Source: JBMNCQ01 sp049366715 (GTDB taxonomy: Bacteria; Bacillota; Peptococcia; Peptococcales; BICA1-8). Taken from it: a stretch of 64,000 bases of DNA. A model generated the notes under the pieces. The model did not search any database, was not told the DNA's origin, and worked only from the letters and a program-made list of their open reading frames with translations. Both the position numbers and the translations under genes were made by a program. The DNA lies in the NCBI GenBank assembly GCA_049366715.1, contig JBMNCQ010000074.1, positions 7,683 through 71,682 of the forward strand, given 5' to 3'. Shown here in pieces: positions 7,922 to 16,530 of the stretch (the stretch's first letter is position 1; each line of letters starts with the position of its first letter).

Positions 7922-9382
7922 ATGGAAAATATAAAAGTACGCTTTGCTCCCAGTCCTACGGGACCATTACATATAGGAGGAGCCCGCTCGGCGCTTTTTA
8001 ATTATTTATTGGCCAGAAAACATGGCGGTAAAATGGTGCTGCGTATTGAGGACACTGATCTGGAAAGGTCCAGTAAAGAATCGGAAATAAATATTACCGA
8101 TTCTCTTAAATGGCTAGGACTGGACTGGGATGAAGGTCCTGATGCCGGCGGGGAATTCGGTCCCTATCGTCAAACGGAGAGATTGGACCTTTATACACAG
8201 TATGCGCAAGAGCTCATTGAAAAAGGGATGGCATACCGTTGCTATTGCTCGGAAGAAGAGCTGGAGGAGCAAAGGCAGGCCTTTGCGGCTAAAGGTGAGC
8301 TCCCCAGATACAGCGGCTGCTGCAGAGCCCTTACCAAGGAACAAGAGGAAAAGTTTCGGCAGGAAGGGCGCAAACCGGTGGTTCGCTTTAGGGTCCCTGA
8401 TGACAGGATGGTAGTCATCAATGACCTGGTTAGAGGCACAGTTACCTTTGAATCCAATGGGATCGGGGATTATGTAATTATCAAATCCGACGGTATTCCA
8501 ACTTATAATTTTGCGGCAGTAATAGATGATCATTTAATGGGGATGTCTCATATTATCCGGGCGGAAGAACATTTATCAAATACCCCGCGCCAGGTTATGA
8601 TTTATGAGGCTTTTAAGTGGGAACAGCCGAAATTTGCCCATATTTCCCTTATTTTAGGCAAGGATAAAACCAAAATGAGTAAAAGGCATGGAGCCACATC
8701 TGTTGTCCAGTACAGGGAACAGGGGTATTTACCGGAAGCTGTTGTAAACTTTCTGGCCTTGTTAGGCTGGTCCGCCGGTGGGGAAGAAGAAATATTTACT
8801 ATGGAACAGTTGATTGACCAGTTTTCTCTGGAGAGGGTGGCCAAGAACCCGGCCGTTTTTGATATGGATAAACTGAGATGGATTAATGGTTATTATATCC
8901 GGCAAAGCTCTCTGGACCGGATTACTAATCTGGCCATTCCTTTTTTGCGGCAGGGTGGATACTTACCTCAGGAAATAAGTCCTGACCAATATGAATGGGT
9001 AAAACTGATTGTGACAGCAGTCCGGGAAAAAATCCACGCCCTTAATGAGATCTTGGATTATATGAAATTATTTGTTGGTGACGGGGTGGAATTTGAAAGT
9101 GAAGAAGCGCAGAATGTTTTAAAAGAAGAACAGGTGCCGCAGGTAATCGAAGCTTTAAGAGCAAAATTAGCCGCATTAGATGTGTTAGAACCGGATAGCG
9201 TTAAAAAGGCGTTGAAGGCCATCACAAAGGAAACAAAACTGGGCGGGAGAAATGTCTTTATGCCGGTCAGGGTTGCCCTCACGGGACAAATGCATGGCCC
9301 GGAGATTCATTATATCATACCTTTATTGGGTAAAGATTTGCTGGAAAAAAGGCTCGCCAATACGGTAGGTGACATATCATAA
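7922..9382 (+). CDS. gltX: glutamyl-tRNA synthetase
   Basis: GluRS charges tRNA-Glu and, in many Firmicutes, also tRNA-Gln for later amidation. The 486-residue class I synthetase has PSPTGPLHIGG with the HIGH-type motif at residues 17-20, a KMSKR motif (KTKMSKRHGA) and a helical anticodon-binding C-terminus. A CYC...CC cysteine cluster lies in the insert at about 105-140. GAAGGAGG precedes the ATG. Position between ispF and cysE-cysS is the standard Firmicutes order. Whether the enzyme is discriminating cannot be told by eye. Confidence 0.97.
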   Translation: MENIKVRFAPSPTGPLHIGGARSALFNYLLARKHGGKMVLRIEDTDLERSSKESEINITDSLKWLGLDWDEGPDAGGEFGPYRQTERLDLYTQYAQELIEKGMAYRCYCSEEELEEQRQAFAAKGELPRYSGCCRALTKEQEEKFRQEGRKPVVRFRVPDDRMVVINDLVRGTVTFESNGIGDYVIIKSDGIPTYNFAAVIDDHLMGMSHIIRAEEHLSNTPRQVMIYEAFKWEQPKFAHISLILGKDKTKMSKRHGATSVVQYREQGYLPEAVVNFLALLGWSAGGEEEIFTMEQLIDQFSLERVAKNPAVFDMDKLRWINGYYIRQSSLDRITNLAIPFLRQGGYLPQEISPDQYEWVKLIVTAVREKIHALNEILDYMKLFVGDGVEFESEEAQNVLKEEQVPQVIEALRAKLAALDVLEPDSVKKALKAITKETKLGGRNVFMPVRVALTGQMHGPEIHYIIPLLGKDLLEKRLANTVGDIS

Positions 9383-9487
9383 TAGTAAGCTAAGTTTCTA
9401 GCATGGCTACCGGTAATTTCTAACAGAAAGCGCATAAGCACAAAAGCTAAGACGACATAAGGTCTATTATCTTTTTTAATTCATACC

Positions 9488-9516
9488 TTGACACTAGGAA
9501 TTAACCCGGTTATAAT
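9488..9516 (+). promoter_or_regulatory. sigma-A promoter of the cysE-cysS T-box transcript
   Basis: TTGACA at 9488-9493 and TATAAT at 9511-9516 with a perfect 17-nt spacer. Transcription would begin near 9523, leaving a leader of nearly 590 nt before cysE. Confidence 0.85.
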
Positions 9517-9574
9517 AACAACAAGTTGAGAGGCATAATTTCATTCTAGGAACTATATTCTAGTAACGAGCAAC

Positions 9575-10025
9575 TAAATATGTAAAGATGTGGATCGGGA
9601 GAGTAGCTTTTTTTGAGCCTTCAGAGAAGGTCTGTCACCGGCTGAAAGCAGACTCAGGCAGAGATAAAGGTGAAGTGCACCTGTGAATTGAAAAACCGAA
9701 GGTATCCGGCGGTGCCGGATAAGGATTAAGGGAAGCTGCCGGGTGACCTTAGGGGTCAGGTTAAGGCAGAGGTAAACTTAAGGGTACTCCTATAGGCCGG
9801 GTTGAGATATGGGAATAAGCTGAAATATTATGGAGAAATTACTTTATCTTTACCTGGCGAAGCGGTACCTTAGCCTTTCGTTAGCTCTTAGCTAACGAAC
9901 TGAGTAGGTTTTTACGGTTGGTCTCGTTAACGGCTTATGAGGTGGAGTAGTTTTTTCTAGACTATTCAATCAGAGTGGAACCGCGAAGTCTTTCGTCTCT
10001 GTGAAGGGATGAAGGGCTTTTTTGT
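9575..10025 (+). promoter_or_regulatory. cysteine-specific T-box riboswitch
   Basis: Leader RNA that senses uncharged tRNA-Cys and permits read-through into cysE-cysS. The conserved T-box TGGAACCGCG lies at 9976-9985. Its UGGA bulge fits the U discriminator of tRNA-Cys. The likely specifier codon TGC (Cys) is at 9676-9678, in GAAGTGCACC on the 3' side of stem I. Hairpins in between include TATCCGGC/GCCGGATA (about 9713-9731) and CGTTAGCT/AGCTAACG (about 9880-9899). The terminator fold follows the T-box. Confidence 0.92.
9986..10025 (+). terminator. T-box terminator hairpin
   Basis: A 14-bp stem, with several G-U pairs, joins AAGTCTTTCGTCTC to GGATGAAGGGCTTTT and ends in six T. It competes with the antiterminator formed when tRNA-Cys lacks its amino acid. 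Confidence 0.8.
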
Positions 10026-10109
10026 TTTGTAAATTAAGCGTGCAGATGGATAGTGTTGAGGGGAAAATGTATAAATAAGCTAGACAAAAAAGATAACGGA
10101 GGAGAGAAT

Positions 10110-10775
10110 ATGTTTAAGAGAATAAAAGAGGACATACAGGTAGTATTTGAAAGGGATCCTGCCGCAAAGAGCGTTTTAGAGGTAATCATAAATTATCCGG
10201 GATTGCATGCTATCTGGTTCTATAGAGTCTCCCATGCTTTTTACAAAAGAAGGTGGTATGTTTTGGCCAGATTTATTTCCCAAGTGGGGAGATTTTTTAC
10301 CCAAATTGAAATCCATCCGGGGGCAAAAATTGGGGAAGGACTCTTTATTGATCATGGAGCCGGGGTGGTCATTGGGGAAACAGCTGAGGTAGGCAATAAT
10401 GTGACGATCTATCAAGGCGTGACTTTGGGCGGAACAGGTAAGGAGAAAGGCAAGCGGCATCCTACCATTGGAGATAATGTAGTAATAAGTACGGGGGCAA
10501 AAGTTTTAGGTTCCTTCACTGTTGGAGACAATGTCAGAATAGGAGCGGGCTCTGTTGTTCTAAAGGAAGTTCCCCCTAACTGTACGGTGGTTGGAATTCC
10601 TGGTAAGATTGTGATTAAAGACGGGGTTAATATAAATAAAGGCAGAATCAATAATATCGATCTGCAGCATAATAACCTGCCGGACCCGGTCCAGGAAATG
10701 ATGTTATGCCTGCAAAAGCAGATCCACCGTTTAGAGGAAAAAGTATATCAATTGGAGGCTAAAAATAATGAATAG
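10110..10775 (+). CDS. cysE: serine O-acetyltransferase
   Basis: CysE acetylates L-serine with acetyl-CoA, the first step of cysteine synthesis. The 221-residue protein has the left-handed beta-helix of hexapeptide repeats (GAKIGEGLFIDHGAG onward) with the catalytic DH pair in FIDHGAG, and the acetyl-CoA-binding GVTLGGTG. Length matches the short Firmicutes form. The frame extends upstream to 10053, but GGAGGA at 10099-10104 and the conserved MFKRIKEDI support 10110. Its stop overlaps cysS by 8 nt. The T-box upstream means that amino-acid synthesis and tRNA charging are induced together when cysteine is short. Confidence 0.96.
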   Translation: MFKRIKEDIQVVFERDPAAKSVLEVIINYPGLHAIWFYRVSHAFYKRRWYVLARFISQVGRFFTQIEIHPGAKIGEGLFIDHGAGVVIGETAEVGNNVTIYQGVTLGGTGKEKGKRHPTIGDNVVISTGAKVLGSFTVGDNVRIGAGSVVLKEVPPNCTVVGIPGKIVIKDGVNINKGRINNIDLQHNNLPDPVQEMMLCLQKQIHRLEEKVYQLEAKNNE

Positions 10776-12360
10776 TAGTACTTTACAAGTCTATAATACT
10801 ATAAGCAGGAAAAAAGAGGAATTTAAACCAATAGAAGCAGGAAAAGTAAGAATGTATGTTTGCGGGCCGACAACTTATAATTTTATTCATCTGGGTAATG
10901 CCCGTCCCATCGTGGTATTTGATACTGTAAGGAGATACCTGCAATATCTGGGTTATGATGTTACTTATATTCAAAATTTTACCGATGTTGATGATAAAAT
11001 TATTAAGAGAGCCCGTGAAGAAAATGATCAGCCTTTGGAATTAGCGGCCAGGTATATCCGTGAATACTTTGCTGATGCCGATAAATTGAATGTAACCAGA
11101 GCTGATGTCCATCCCAAGGTTAGTGAGCATATGGCCGAGATTATCGATTTTGTCGCAAAGCTTATCGCCAAGGGTTATGCCTATGAAATAGACGGGGATG
11201 TATATTTTAGTGTTAGAAAATTTACAGATTACGGAAAGCTGTCCGGGAGGAGTATAGACGATCTTCTATCCGGGGCCAGGGTGGAGGTTGATCAGCGGAA
11301 AAAAGATCCGCTGGATTTTGCTTTGTGGAAAAAAGCCAAAGCAGGAGAACCGGCTTGGAAGAGCCCCTGGGGAGAGGGACGGCCGGGCTGGCATATTGAA
11401 TGTTCGGCCATGTCCTGCAAGTATTTAGGAAAAGAAATTGATATACACGGCGGGGGATATGACCTGGTTTTTCCCCATCATGAGAATGAGATCGCCCAAA
11501 CGGAAGCTTTATTTGACTCACCTTTAGCCAGATACTGGCTGCATAATGGTTTTATCACGGTTAATCAGGAAAAAATGTCCAAATCACTGGGGAATTTCTT
11601 TCTACTGCGGGAAATTTTGGAGAAGTTCGACCCTATGGTTATCCGCTTTTATTTACTTGCTACGCACTATCGCAGCCCTCTTGATTTTGATGATGAAAAA
11701 CTTGAGGTGGCGCAAAAGGGACTGGAAAGGCTAAAAAATTCATATTTTCAGCTGGATAATGTCCTTAAAAATTCAAAAGAGCATAATACCGGACAAAGGC
11801 TGCAGGAAGCCCTGGTTAAAATTAAAGAGAACTTTATAAATGCCATGAATGATGATTTTAACACGGCCCTGGCGATTGCCGCCTTATTTGATCTGGCCAG
11901 AGAAGTCAATACTTATCTTAAAGAGCCGGTGCCTGATCAGAAAACTTTGGAAAAGGCCCGGGGATTATTTGAAGAACTGCTGGGCGTAATAGGAGTTGCT
12001 TTCCCGGCTAAGGATATAGAAAACAGTGAGCTGACTGAGGATTTAATGACTTTTATGATAAATCTCCGGCAAAAATCCAGAAAAGAAAAGAATTTTGCTT
12101 TTGCCGATAGAATTAGGGATGAATTAAAGCAAAGAGGATTAGTCCTGGAAGATAGCCCCCAGGGAACGATCTGGAAAATTAACGGCGCCGACCAAGGTCT
12201 TGCAGATAAAATTTTGCAGTTCGTAATTGAAATAAGACAAGACGCCAGGAAAAACAAGGATTTTGCAACGGCTGATTATATCCGGGATGAGCTTAAAAAG
12301 AGCGGAGTAATATTTGAGGACACGCTTCAAGGTACAAACTGGAAGATGCTTAAGGAATAA
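10768..12360 (+). CDS. cysS: cysteinyl-tRNA synthetase with duplicated C-terminal module
   Basis: CysRS attaches cysteine to tRNA-Cys. HLGNARPI (HIGH motif), KMSKSLGN and the zinc-site residues (CGPT near the N-terminus and the HHENE region) are present. At 530 residues it is longer than the usual 460-490. The extra length is a second copy of the C-terminal module: residues about 425-470 (RQKSRKEKNFAFADRIRDEL...GTIWK) and about 479-526 (RQDARKNKDFATADYIRDEL...GTNWK) align with a 56-residue period. The start overlaps the end of cysE, so translation is coupled. Confidence 0.97.
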   Translation: MNSSTLQVYNTISRKKEEFKPIEAGKVRMYVCGPTTYNFIHLGNARPIVVFDTVRRYLQYLGYDVTYIQNFTDVDDKIIKRAREENDQPLELAARYIREYFADADKLNVTRADVHPKVSEHMAEIIDFVAKLIAKGYAYEIDGDVYFSVRKFTDYGKLSGRSIDDLLSGARVEVDQRKKDPLDFALWKKAKAGEPAWKSPWGEGRPGWHIECSAMSCKYLGKEIDIHGGGYDLVFPHHENEIAQTEALFDSPLARYWLHNGFITVNQEKMSKSLGNFFLLREILEKFDPMVIRFYLLATHYRSPLDFDDEKLEVAQKGLERLKNSYFQLDNVLKNSKEHNTGQRLQEALVKIKENFINAMNDDFNTALAIAALFDLAREVNTYLKEPVPDQKTLEKARGLFEELLGVIGVAFPAKDIENSELTEDLMTFMINLRQKSRKEKNFAFADRIRDELKQRGLVLEDSPQGTIWKINGADQGLADKILQFVIEIRQDARKNKDFATADYIRDELKKSGVIFEDTLQGTNWKMLKE

Positions 12361-12463
12361 AATGGATTTAAATTCCCTTAAGGTTCTTAGCCCTGTTTTC
12401 AGAGATCAATTTTTGGCCGGAAAGAAGTCAGCCGTGCTTTAAATTACGGATTATCAGAAAAGG

Positions 12464-12472
12464 TGTTATAAT
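12464..12472 (+). promoter_or_regulatory. extended -10 promoter for mrnC
   Basis: TGTTATAAT is a perfect extended -10. Transcription would start near 12479, inside the reading frame that begins at 12478, which argues for a start codon farther down at 12505. Confidence 0.55.
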
Positions 12473-12504
12473 TAGATATGCTTTCAGAAGGAGAAGTGCT
12501 GAAT

Positions 12505-12894
12505 ATGTTTTATGATTTTGCAGGGGACCCGGCTCAATTACCTTCATTAACTCTTGCTTATATCGGTGATGCTGTCTATGAGCTATACATTAGAGAATTT
12601 TTCTTGAATAAAGGTGAGGTTAAAGCCCGGCAATTGCATAAACAGGTAATAAAGAGGGTAAATGCCGGATCACAGGCAAAGTTCTATGAAAAAATAGAAA
12701 ATATGCTGACGGAATTAGAATTAAGTGTTGCCAAGCGCGGCCGCAATGCTAAATCGGGGCAGATACCCAAGAATGCTTTAGTAACGGATTATCGTAAAAG
12801 TACAGGGTTTGAAGCCCTTATCGGCTACTTATTTTTAAAAAAAGATGATCAAAGAATCCAAGAGCTTCTCACGTATCTTTTAGATGAACAATGA
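12505..12894 (+). CDS. mrnC: mini-ribonuclease III
   Basis: Mini-III is a dimeric RNase III catalytic domain without the dsRNA-binding domain; in Bacillus it trims 23S rRNA. The 129-residue protein has the catalytic YIGDAVYE motif (D22 of this start), the NALVTDYRKSTGFEALIGYLF helix with the second acidic pair, and nothing else. The frame is open to an ATG at 12478, but AAGGAG at 12488-12493 lies after that codon and the likely transcription start is close to it, so ATG 12505 is preferred. The order cysS-mrnC is conserved in Firmicutes. Confidence 0.93.
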   Translation: MFYDFAGDPAQLPSLTLAYIGDAVYELYIREFFLNKGEVKARQLHKQVIKRVNAGSQAKFYEKIENMLTELELSVAKRGRNAKSGQIPKNALVTDYRKSTGFEALIGYLFLKKDDQRIQELLTYLLDEQ

Positions 12895-13189
12895 TCTGCT
12901 AGATTATTGTTCTCAGTTCTCAGATATCAGTTCTCAGATACCAGTTCTCAGTTATTTTTGAAAACCGGGAACGATATAAACCATAAACGATAAACGATAA
13001 ACCATGTTCTATGCACGTTACCGATACTACCGGTCGCGGATAAGTAACCAAAAGTAGAGGTAAGGTTTGGCGACTACAGTGACTACAGAGTGATAGAAGC
13101 TGAAACTACGATAAACGATAAACTATGAACTATGAACTGAACTTCACCGGTCACCACTAATCACCAGCCACCAAAGGGAGGGGATATTA
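12895..13189. repeat. repeat-word cluster between mrnC and thyX
   Basis: No gene is seen in this 295-bp gap. It is built from near-tandem words: CAGTTCTCAGATA (three times, about 12908-12955), ACGATAAACGATAAACC (about 12978-13005), AACTATGAACTATGAACTG (about 13120-13140) and ACCGGTCACCACTAATCACC just before the thyX ribosome-binding site. Confidence 0.7.
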
Positions 13190-13939
13190 ATGGGGAGAGT
13201 TGATTTAAGGGTTGAATTATTAAGATATACACCGGAACCGGAAGAAATTATTGCTATGAGTGCCAAACTTTGTTATACAAACAGCGGTTTAGGTGAATTA
13301 AAGCAGGGTGTTGCAGATCGGGAGCAAGGCCCGTTCATTGATAAGCTTCTTGATATGGAGCACCTTTCTCCGATTGAACATGCTTCCTTTACCTTTGGAA
13401 TTGAGGGAGTTTCCAGGAGCTTGCTCGCCCAAATTACCAGGCACCGTATTGCCAGTTTTAGCGTGAAATCCCAGCGGTATGTTAGTGAACAAAGAAATAA
13501 TGAGCAAGGACTTTTCAACTATATAATACCTCCGAGAATAATGGAATTAGGTGAAGAAGCTGTTAATGAATTCCAAAGCCAAATGGAAGTGATTCAGAAT
13601 TGGTATGATCAATGGCTTCATAAACTTGGTAATGGAGGGGAAAAATCCAATGAAGATGCACGGTTTATTTTGCCTAATGCAGCAGAAACTAAAATGATCG
13701 TTACGATGAATGCCCGTGAGCTGTTGCATTTTTTTAACCTGAGATGCTGCAACCGTGCCCAGTGGGAAATAAGAGGGTTAGCTGTAAAAATGTTGCTAAA
13801 GTGTAAGGAAGTTGCGCCCGCTATTTTTGGTCATGCAGGACCGGGATGCATAAACGGGCCGTGCCCGGAAGGTAAATTTACCTGTGGACAAGCTAAGGAG
13901 ATGAGAGCAAAATTCGGGGCAAAGACGGCATCGAATTAA
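13190..13939 (+). CDS. thyX: flavin-dependent thymidylate synthase
   Basis: ThyX makes dTMP from dUMP using FAD, methylene-tetrahydrofolate and NADPH, and does not need the ThyA/DHFR cycle. The diagnostic RHRxxSxxxxSxRY signature is present as RHRIASFSVKSQRY from R84, and ELLHFFNLRCCNRAQWEIR is the second conserved block. Length, 249 residues, is normal for clostridial ThyX. GGGAGGGG sits 7 nt before the ATG. The gene lies in the gltX-cysS-mrnC-rlmB cluster, as in many Clostridia. Confidence 0.96.
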   Translation: MGRVDLRVELLRYTPEPEEIIAMSAKLCYTNSGLGELKQGVADREQGPFIDKLLDMEHLSPIEHASFTFGIEGVSRSLLAQITRHRIASFSVKSQRYVSEQRNNEQGLFNYIIPPRIMELGEEAVNEFQSQMEVIQNWYDQWLHKLGNGGEKSNEDARFILPNAAETKMIVTMNARELLHFFNLRCCNRAQWEIRGLAVKMLLKCKEVAPAIFGHAGPGCINGPCPEGKFTCGQAKEMRAKFGAKTASN

Positions 13940-14012
13940 GAGTTGGAATTTTAGGATGATCTCGTAAAGCTGACTGTCTTCGGATGCCGCTTTTAAGAAA
14001 GGAAGTAATGAA

Positions 14013-14747
14013 ATGGCTGAAATTTTTGGAAGAAATCCGGTTTTAGAACTTTTAAAGTCGGAGAAATCTATAAATAAAATTTTTATCGCCGAAGGTGCGG
14101 CTAAAGGGTCAATACAAGAAATCGTCAGCCTGGCTAAAGAAAAAAGAATTCCCTTTCAACTGGTAGATAAGCGTAAACTTGATCAAATGTTTCCCCGGCA
14201 AAATCATCAGGGAATTGTTGCTTTGGCTGCCGCCGCTGAATATGTGGACTGGCGGGATATTTTGGAGATTGCTAAGCAAAAGAGTGAAGACCCGCTGATT
14301 ATCATGCTGGATGAAATAGAGGATCCTCATAATTTAGGTGCCATAGTTAGAACGGCAGATGCTGCCGGAGCCCATGGAATCATTATTCCCAAAAGAAGGG
14401 CTGTTCCTCTTACGGAAGGCGTTGCCAAAGCTTCTGCCGGGGCTGTTGAATACCTTCCTGTGGCCAGGGTTGCCAATTTAGCGCAAATTATCGATCAACT
14501 GAAAAAGGAAGGGTGCTGGATAGTCGGTACGGCTCTGGAGGGGAATTTAATCTATGACCAAGATTTGCAGGGGCCCTTGGTAATCGTAATCGGCAGCGAA
14601 GGGAAGGGTCTTGGTAAATTGATAGAAGAAAAATGTGATTTTCTGGTTAATATTCCGATGAAAGGGAAAATCAATTCTTTAAATGCTTCTGTAGCGGCAG
14701 GAGTTGTTTTGTATGAAGTAGTCAGACAAAGAAACAAGATGGGGTGA
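14013..14747 (+). CDS. rlmB: 23S rRNA (guanosine-2'-O-)-methyltransferase RlmB (TrmH/SpoU family)
   Basis: SPOUT-class methyltransferase that 2'-O-methylates a guanosine of 23S rRNA, or a related RNA target. The N-terminal substrate-binding domain (EIFGRNPVLELL) is followed by the SpoU domain with motif 1 EDPHNLGAIVRTADAAG, motif 2 IVIGSEGKGL and motif 3 VNIPMKGKINSLNASVAA. At 244 residues it is complete. AAAGGAAG precedes the ATG by 8 nt. The adjacent mrnC and NYN-domain genes also act on RNA, consistent with an RNA-maturation group. Confidence 0.93.
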   Translation: MAEIFGRNPVLELLKSEKSINKIFIAEGAAKGSIQEIVSLAKEKRIPFQLVDKRKLDQMFPRQNHQGIVALAAAAEYVDWRDILEIAKQKSEDPLIIMLDEIEDPHNLGAIVRTADAAGAHGIIIPKRRAVPLTEGVAKASAGAVEYLPVARVANLAQIIDQLKKEGCWIVGTALEGNLIYDQDLQGPLVIVIGSEGKGLGKLIEEKCDFLVNIPMKGKINSLNASVAAGVVLYEVVRQRNKMG

Positions 14748-14784
14748 CGGTCATGTCGACCCATGATGGTGCAGAGGTGATGTG

Positions 14785-15303
14785 ATGCCCCCTGAGGAAA
14801 TTTTAATAATAGATGGATATAATGTCATAAATGCTTGGCCTGAGCTCATAAAATTAAAAGAAGAAAGCTTTGAACATGCCCGTCTTAAATTATTAGATAT
14901 TATTAGTAATTATTCCGGATATAAAGACATAAAAGTAATTGTGGTGTTTGATGCTCATCAGGTAAAGGGCGGCCTTGAAAAAAGAGAGCAATACAGTCAG
15001 GTTGATGTAATCTATTCTGCTGAAGGCATAACGGCCGATCATGTTATCGAAAGATTAATCGGGACGCTTCCCGGAACGATTAAGATATTTGTTGCGACCT
15101 CTGATAAAACGGAACAGGAGATGATCTGGGGAAAAGGGGCTTATCGGATATCTTCCAGGGAACTGCTTACCGAAATACAGCAAACTCTACAACAAAGGGA
15201 GGGCATTCTCGGAGATCAGCAGCACAAACCTTACCGTCTTGATGCTCATCTTTCCGAGGAAATTAAAGCGACTCTGGAGAAATGGCGGCGGGGTAAGGGG
15301 TGA
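14785..15303 (+). CDS. NYN-domain RNA-binding protein (YacP-type)
   Basis: Member of the YacP/NYN family, related to PIN nucleases. In Bacillus this protein (Rae1) cleaves mRNA at the ribosome. The N-terminal ILIIDGYNVINAWPEL contains the first conserved Asp, and VVFDAHQVKGG and the ATSDKTEQE block carry the other acidic residues. Length is 172 residues. GTG 14782 and ATG 14785 are adjacent possible starts; AGAGGTGAT immediately upstream fits the ATG better. A 37-nt gap separates it from rlmB. Confidence 0.9.
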   Translation: MPPEEILIIDGYNVINAWPELIKLKEESFEHARLKLLDIISNYSGYKDIKVIVVFDAHQVKGGLEKREQYSQVDVIYSAEGITADHVIERLIGTLPGTIKIFVATSDKTEQEMIWGKGAYRISSRELLTEIQQTLQQREGILGDQQHKPYRLDAHLSEEIKATLEKWRRGKG

Positions 15304-15314
15304 CTAAACTTTCC

Positions 15315-15344
15315 TTGACTTAGTTTTGTAATCTCGGTTATAAT
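15315..15344 (+). promoter_or_regulatory. sigma-A promoter for sigH
   Basis: TTGACT at 15315-15320 and TATAAT at 15339-15344 with an 18-nt spacer, giving a leader of roughly 130 nt. Confidence 0.7.
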
Positions 15345-15483
15345 TATCAATGTGATATTGGACAAACTGAAGATACAATGGTAGTAATGTCTTATTATGG
15401 AATAAGATCCATTCTGTATTGCTCATAGAGATAATATTCGGACAATTGTATAATGTTGTAAATTTTAAAGTGGAGGCGAGAGC

Positions 15484-16125
15484 ATGACTATTACTGCAAA
15501 GCAAGAATTTATCGACACCTTTGAGGTCATGGAAGATGAAAAAGTAGTAGAGCTTGCAAAAGATGGTGACACTTATGCTCTGGAGTTTTTAATTAATAAA
15601 TATAAAAACTTTGTTCGGGCCAAGGCTAGGTCATACTTTCTCATAGGTGCAGATCGTGAAGATATTATTCAGGAAGGAATGATTGGTCTATATAAGGCTA
15701 TCCGTGATTTCCGTTATGATAAGTTATCTTCATTCCGTGCTTTTGCGGAGTTATGTATAACTCGTCAAATCATTACTGCTATTAAAACTGCTACCAGGCA
15801 AAAACATATTCCGTTAAATTCTTATGTGTCATTGAATAAGCCTATTTATGACGAGGATTCTGACAGAACTTTGCTGGATGTCATTTCAGGCTCTAAAATT
15901 ACAGACCCTGAAGAATTAATTATCAGCAGGGAAGAGTTTGATGATATTGAAGAGAAAATGGGGGAAATCCTAAGTTCTCTTGAGTGGAAGGTTTTAATGT
16001 CTTATTTAGAAGGGAAATCTTACCAGGAGATTGCCGTAGACCTGAAAAGGCATGTGAAGTCTATTGATAATGCACTGCAAAGGGTCAAGAGGAAGCTGGA
16101 AAGGTATCTGGAAAAGCGGGAATAA
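15484..16125 (+). CDS. sigH: RNA polymerase sigma-H factor
   Basis: SigH directs genes for the transition to stationary phase and the onset of sporulation. Region 2 is visible as ALEFLINKYKNFVRAKARSYFLIGADREDIIQEGMIGLYKAIRDF with FRAFAELCITRQIITAIKTA, and region 4 as SSLEWKVLMSYLEGKSYQEIAVDLKRHVKSIDNALQRVKRKL. Length, 213 residues, equals that of known SigH. GGAGGCGAG precedes the ATG. The position just downstream of the yacP-type gene and ahead of secE-nusG matches Bacillus and Clostridium. Confidence 0.97.
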   Translation: MTITAKQEFIDTFEVMEDEKVVELAKDGDTYALEFLINKYKNFVRAKARSYFLIGADREDIIQEGMIGLYKAIRDFRYDKLSSFRAFAELCITRQIITAIKTATRQKHIPLNSYVSLNKPIYDEDSDRTLLDVISGSKITDPEELIISREEFDDIEEKMGEILSSLEWKVLMSYLEGKSYQEIAVDLKRHVKSIDNALQRVKRKLERYLEKRE

Positions 16126-16156
16126 AAGATTTCCATAAAATACCACACGAAAAATG

Positions 16157-16185
16157 TTGACTTAGCTTTGAATTTGATATAAAAT
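16157..16185 (+). promoter_or_regulatory. promoter of the tRNA cluster
   Basis: TTGACT at 16157-16162 and TAAAAT at 16180-16185 with a 17-nt spacer. A perfect 7-bp hairpin GTCAGAC/GTCTGAC (16197-16214) lies between the promoter and the first tRNA. Confidence 0.65.
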
Positions 16186-16220
16186 AGACTTTGTCAGTCA
16201 GACGGGAGTCTGACAGATGA

Positions 16221-16296
16221 GCCGACGTAGCTCAATTGGTAGAGCAGCTGACTTGTAATCAGCAGGTTGCGGGTTCGAGTCCCATCGTCGGCTCCA
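16221..16296 (+). tRNA. tRNA-Thr (anticodon TGT)
   Basis: 76 nt with encoded CCA. Acceptor stem GCCGACG/CGTCGGC, discriminator T, T-loop GTTCGAG, and anticodon loop CTTGTAA giving TGT. Confidence 0.96.
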
Positions 16297-16440
16297 TATT
16301 ATCTTAGCGGTTATATTCATTTGACAGTGGGAGCGATCCCCCAAACAACTTAATAACTTATTTTAAGCAGGGTGCTTTTTTTATTTGGGAATTTGAGGTT
16401 TTCTAACCTCAGATCCATAAATTTTCACCCAAAAGAATTT

Positions 16441-16526
16441 GGAGGGGTTCCCGAGTCGGCCAAAGGGGGCAGACTGTAAATCTGCTGGCTACGCCTTCAC
16501 AGGTTCGAATCCTGTCCCCTCCACCA
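16441..16526 (+). tRNA. tRNA-Tyr (anticodon GTA)
   Basis: 86 nt with encoded CCA and a long variable arm (class II). Acceptor stem GGAGGGG/CCCCTCC, anticodon loop CTGTAAA giving GTA. Confidence 0.96.
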
Positions 16527-16530
16527 AAAC

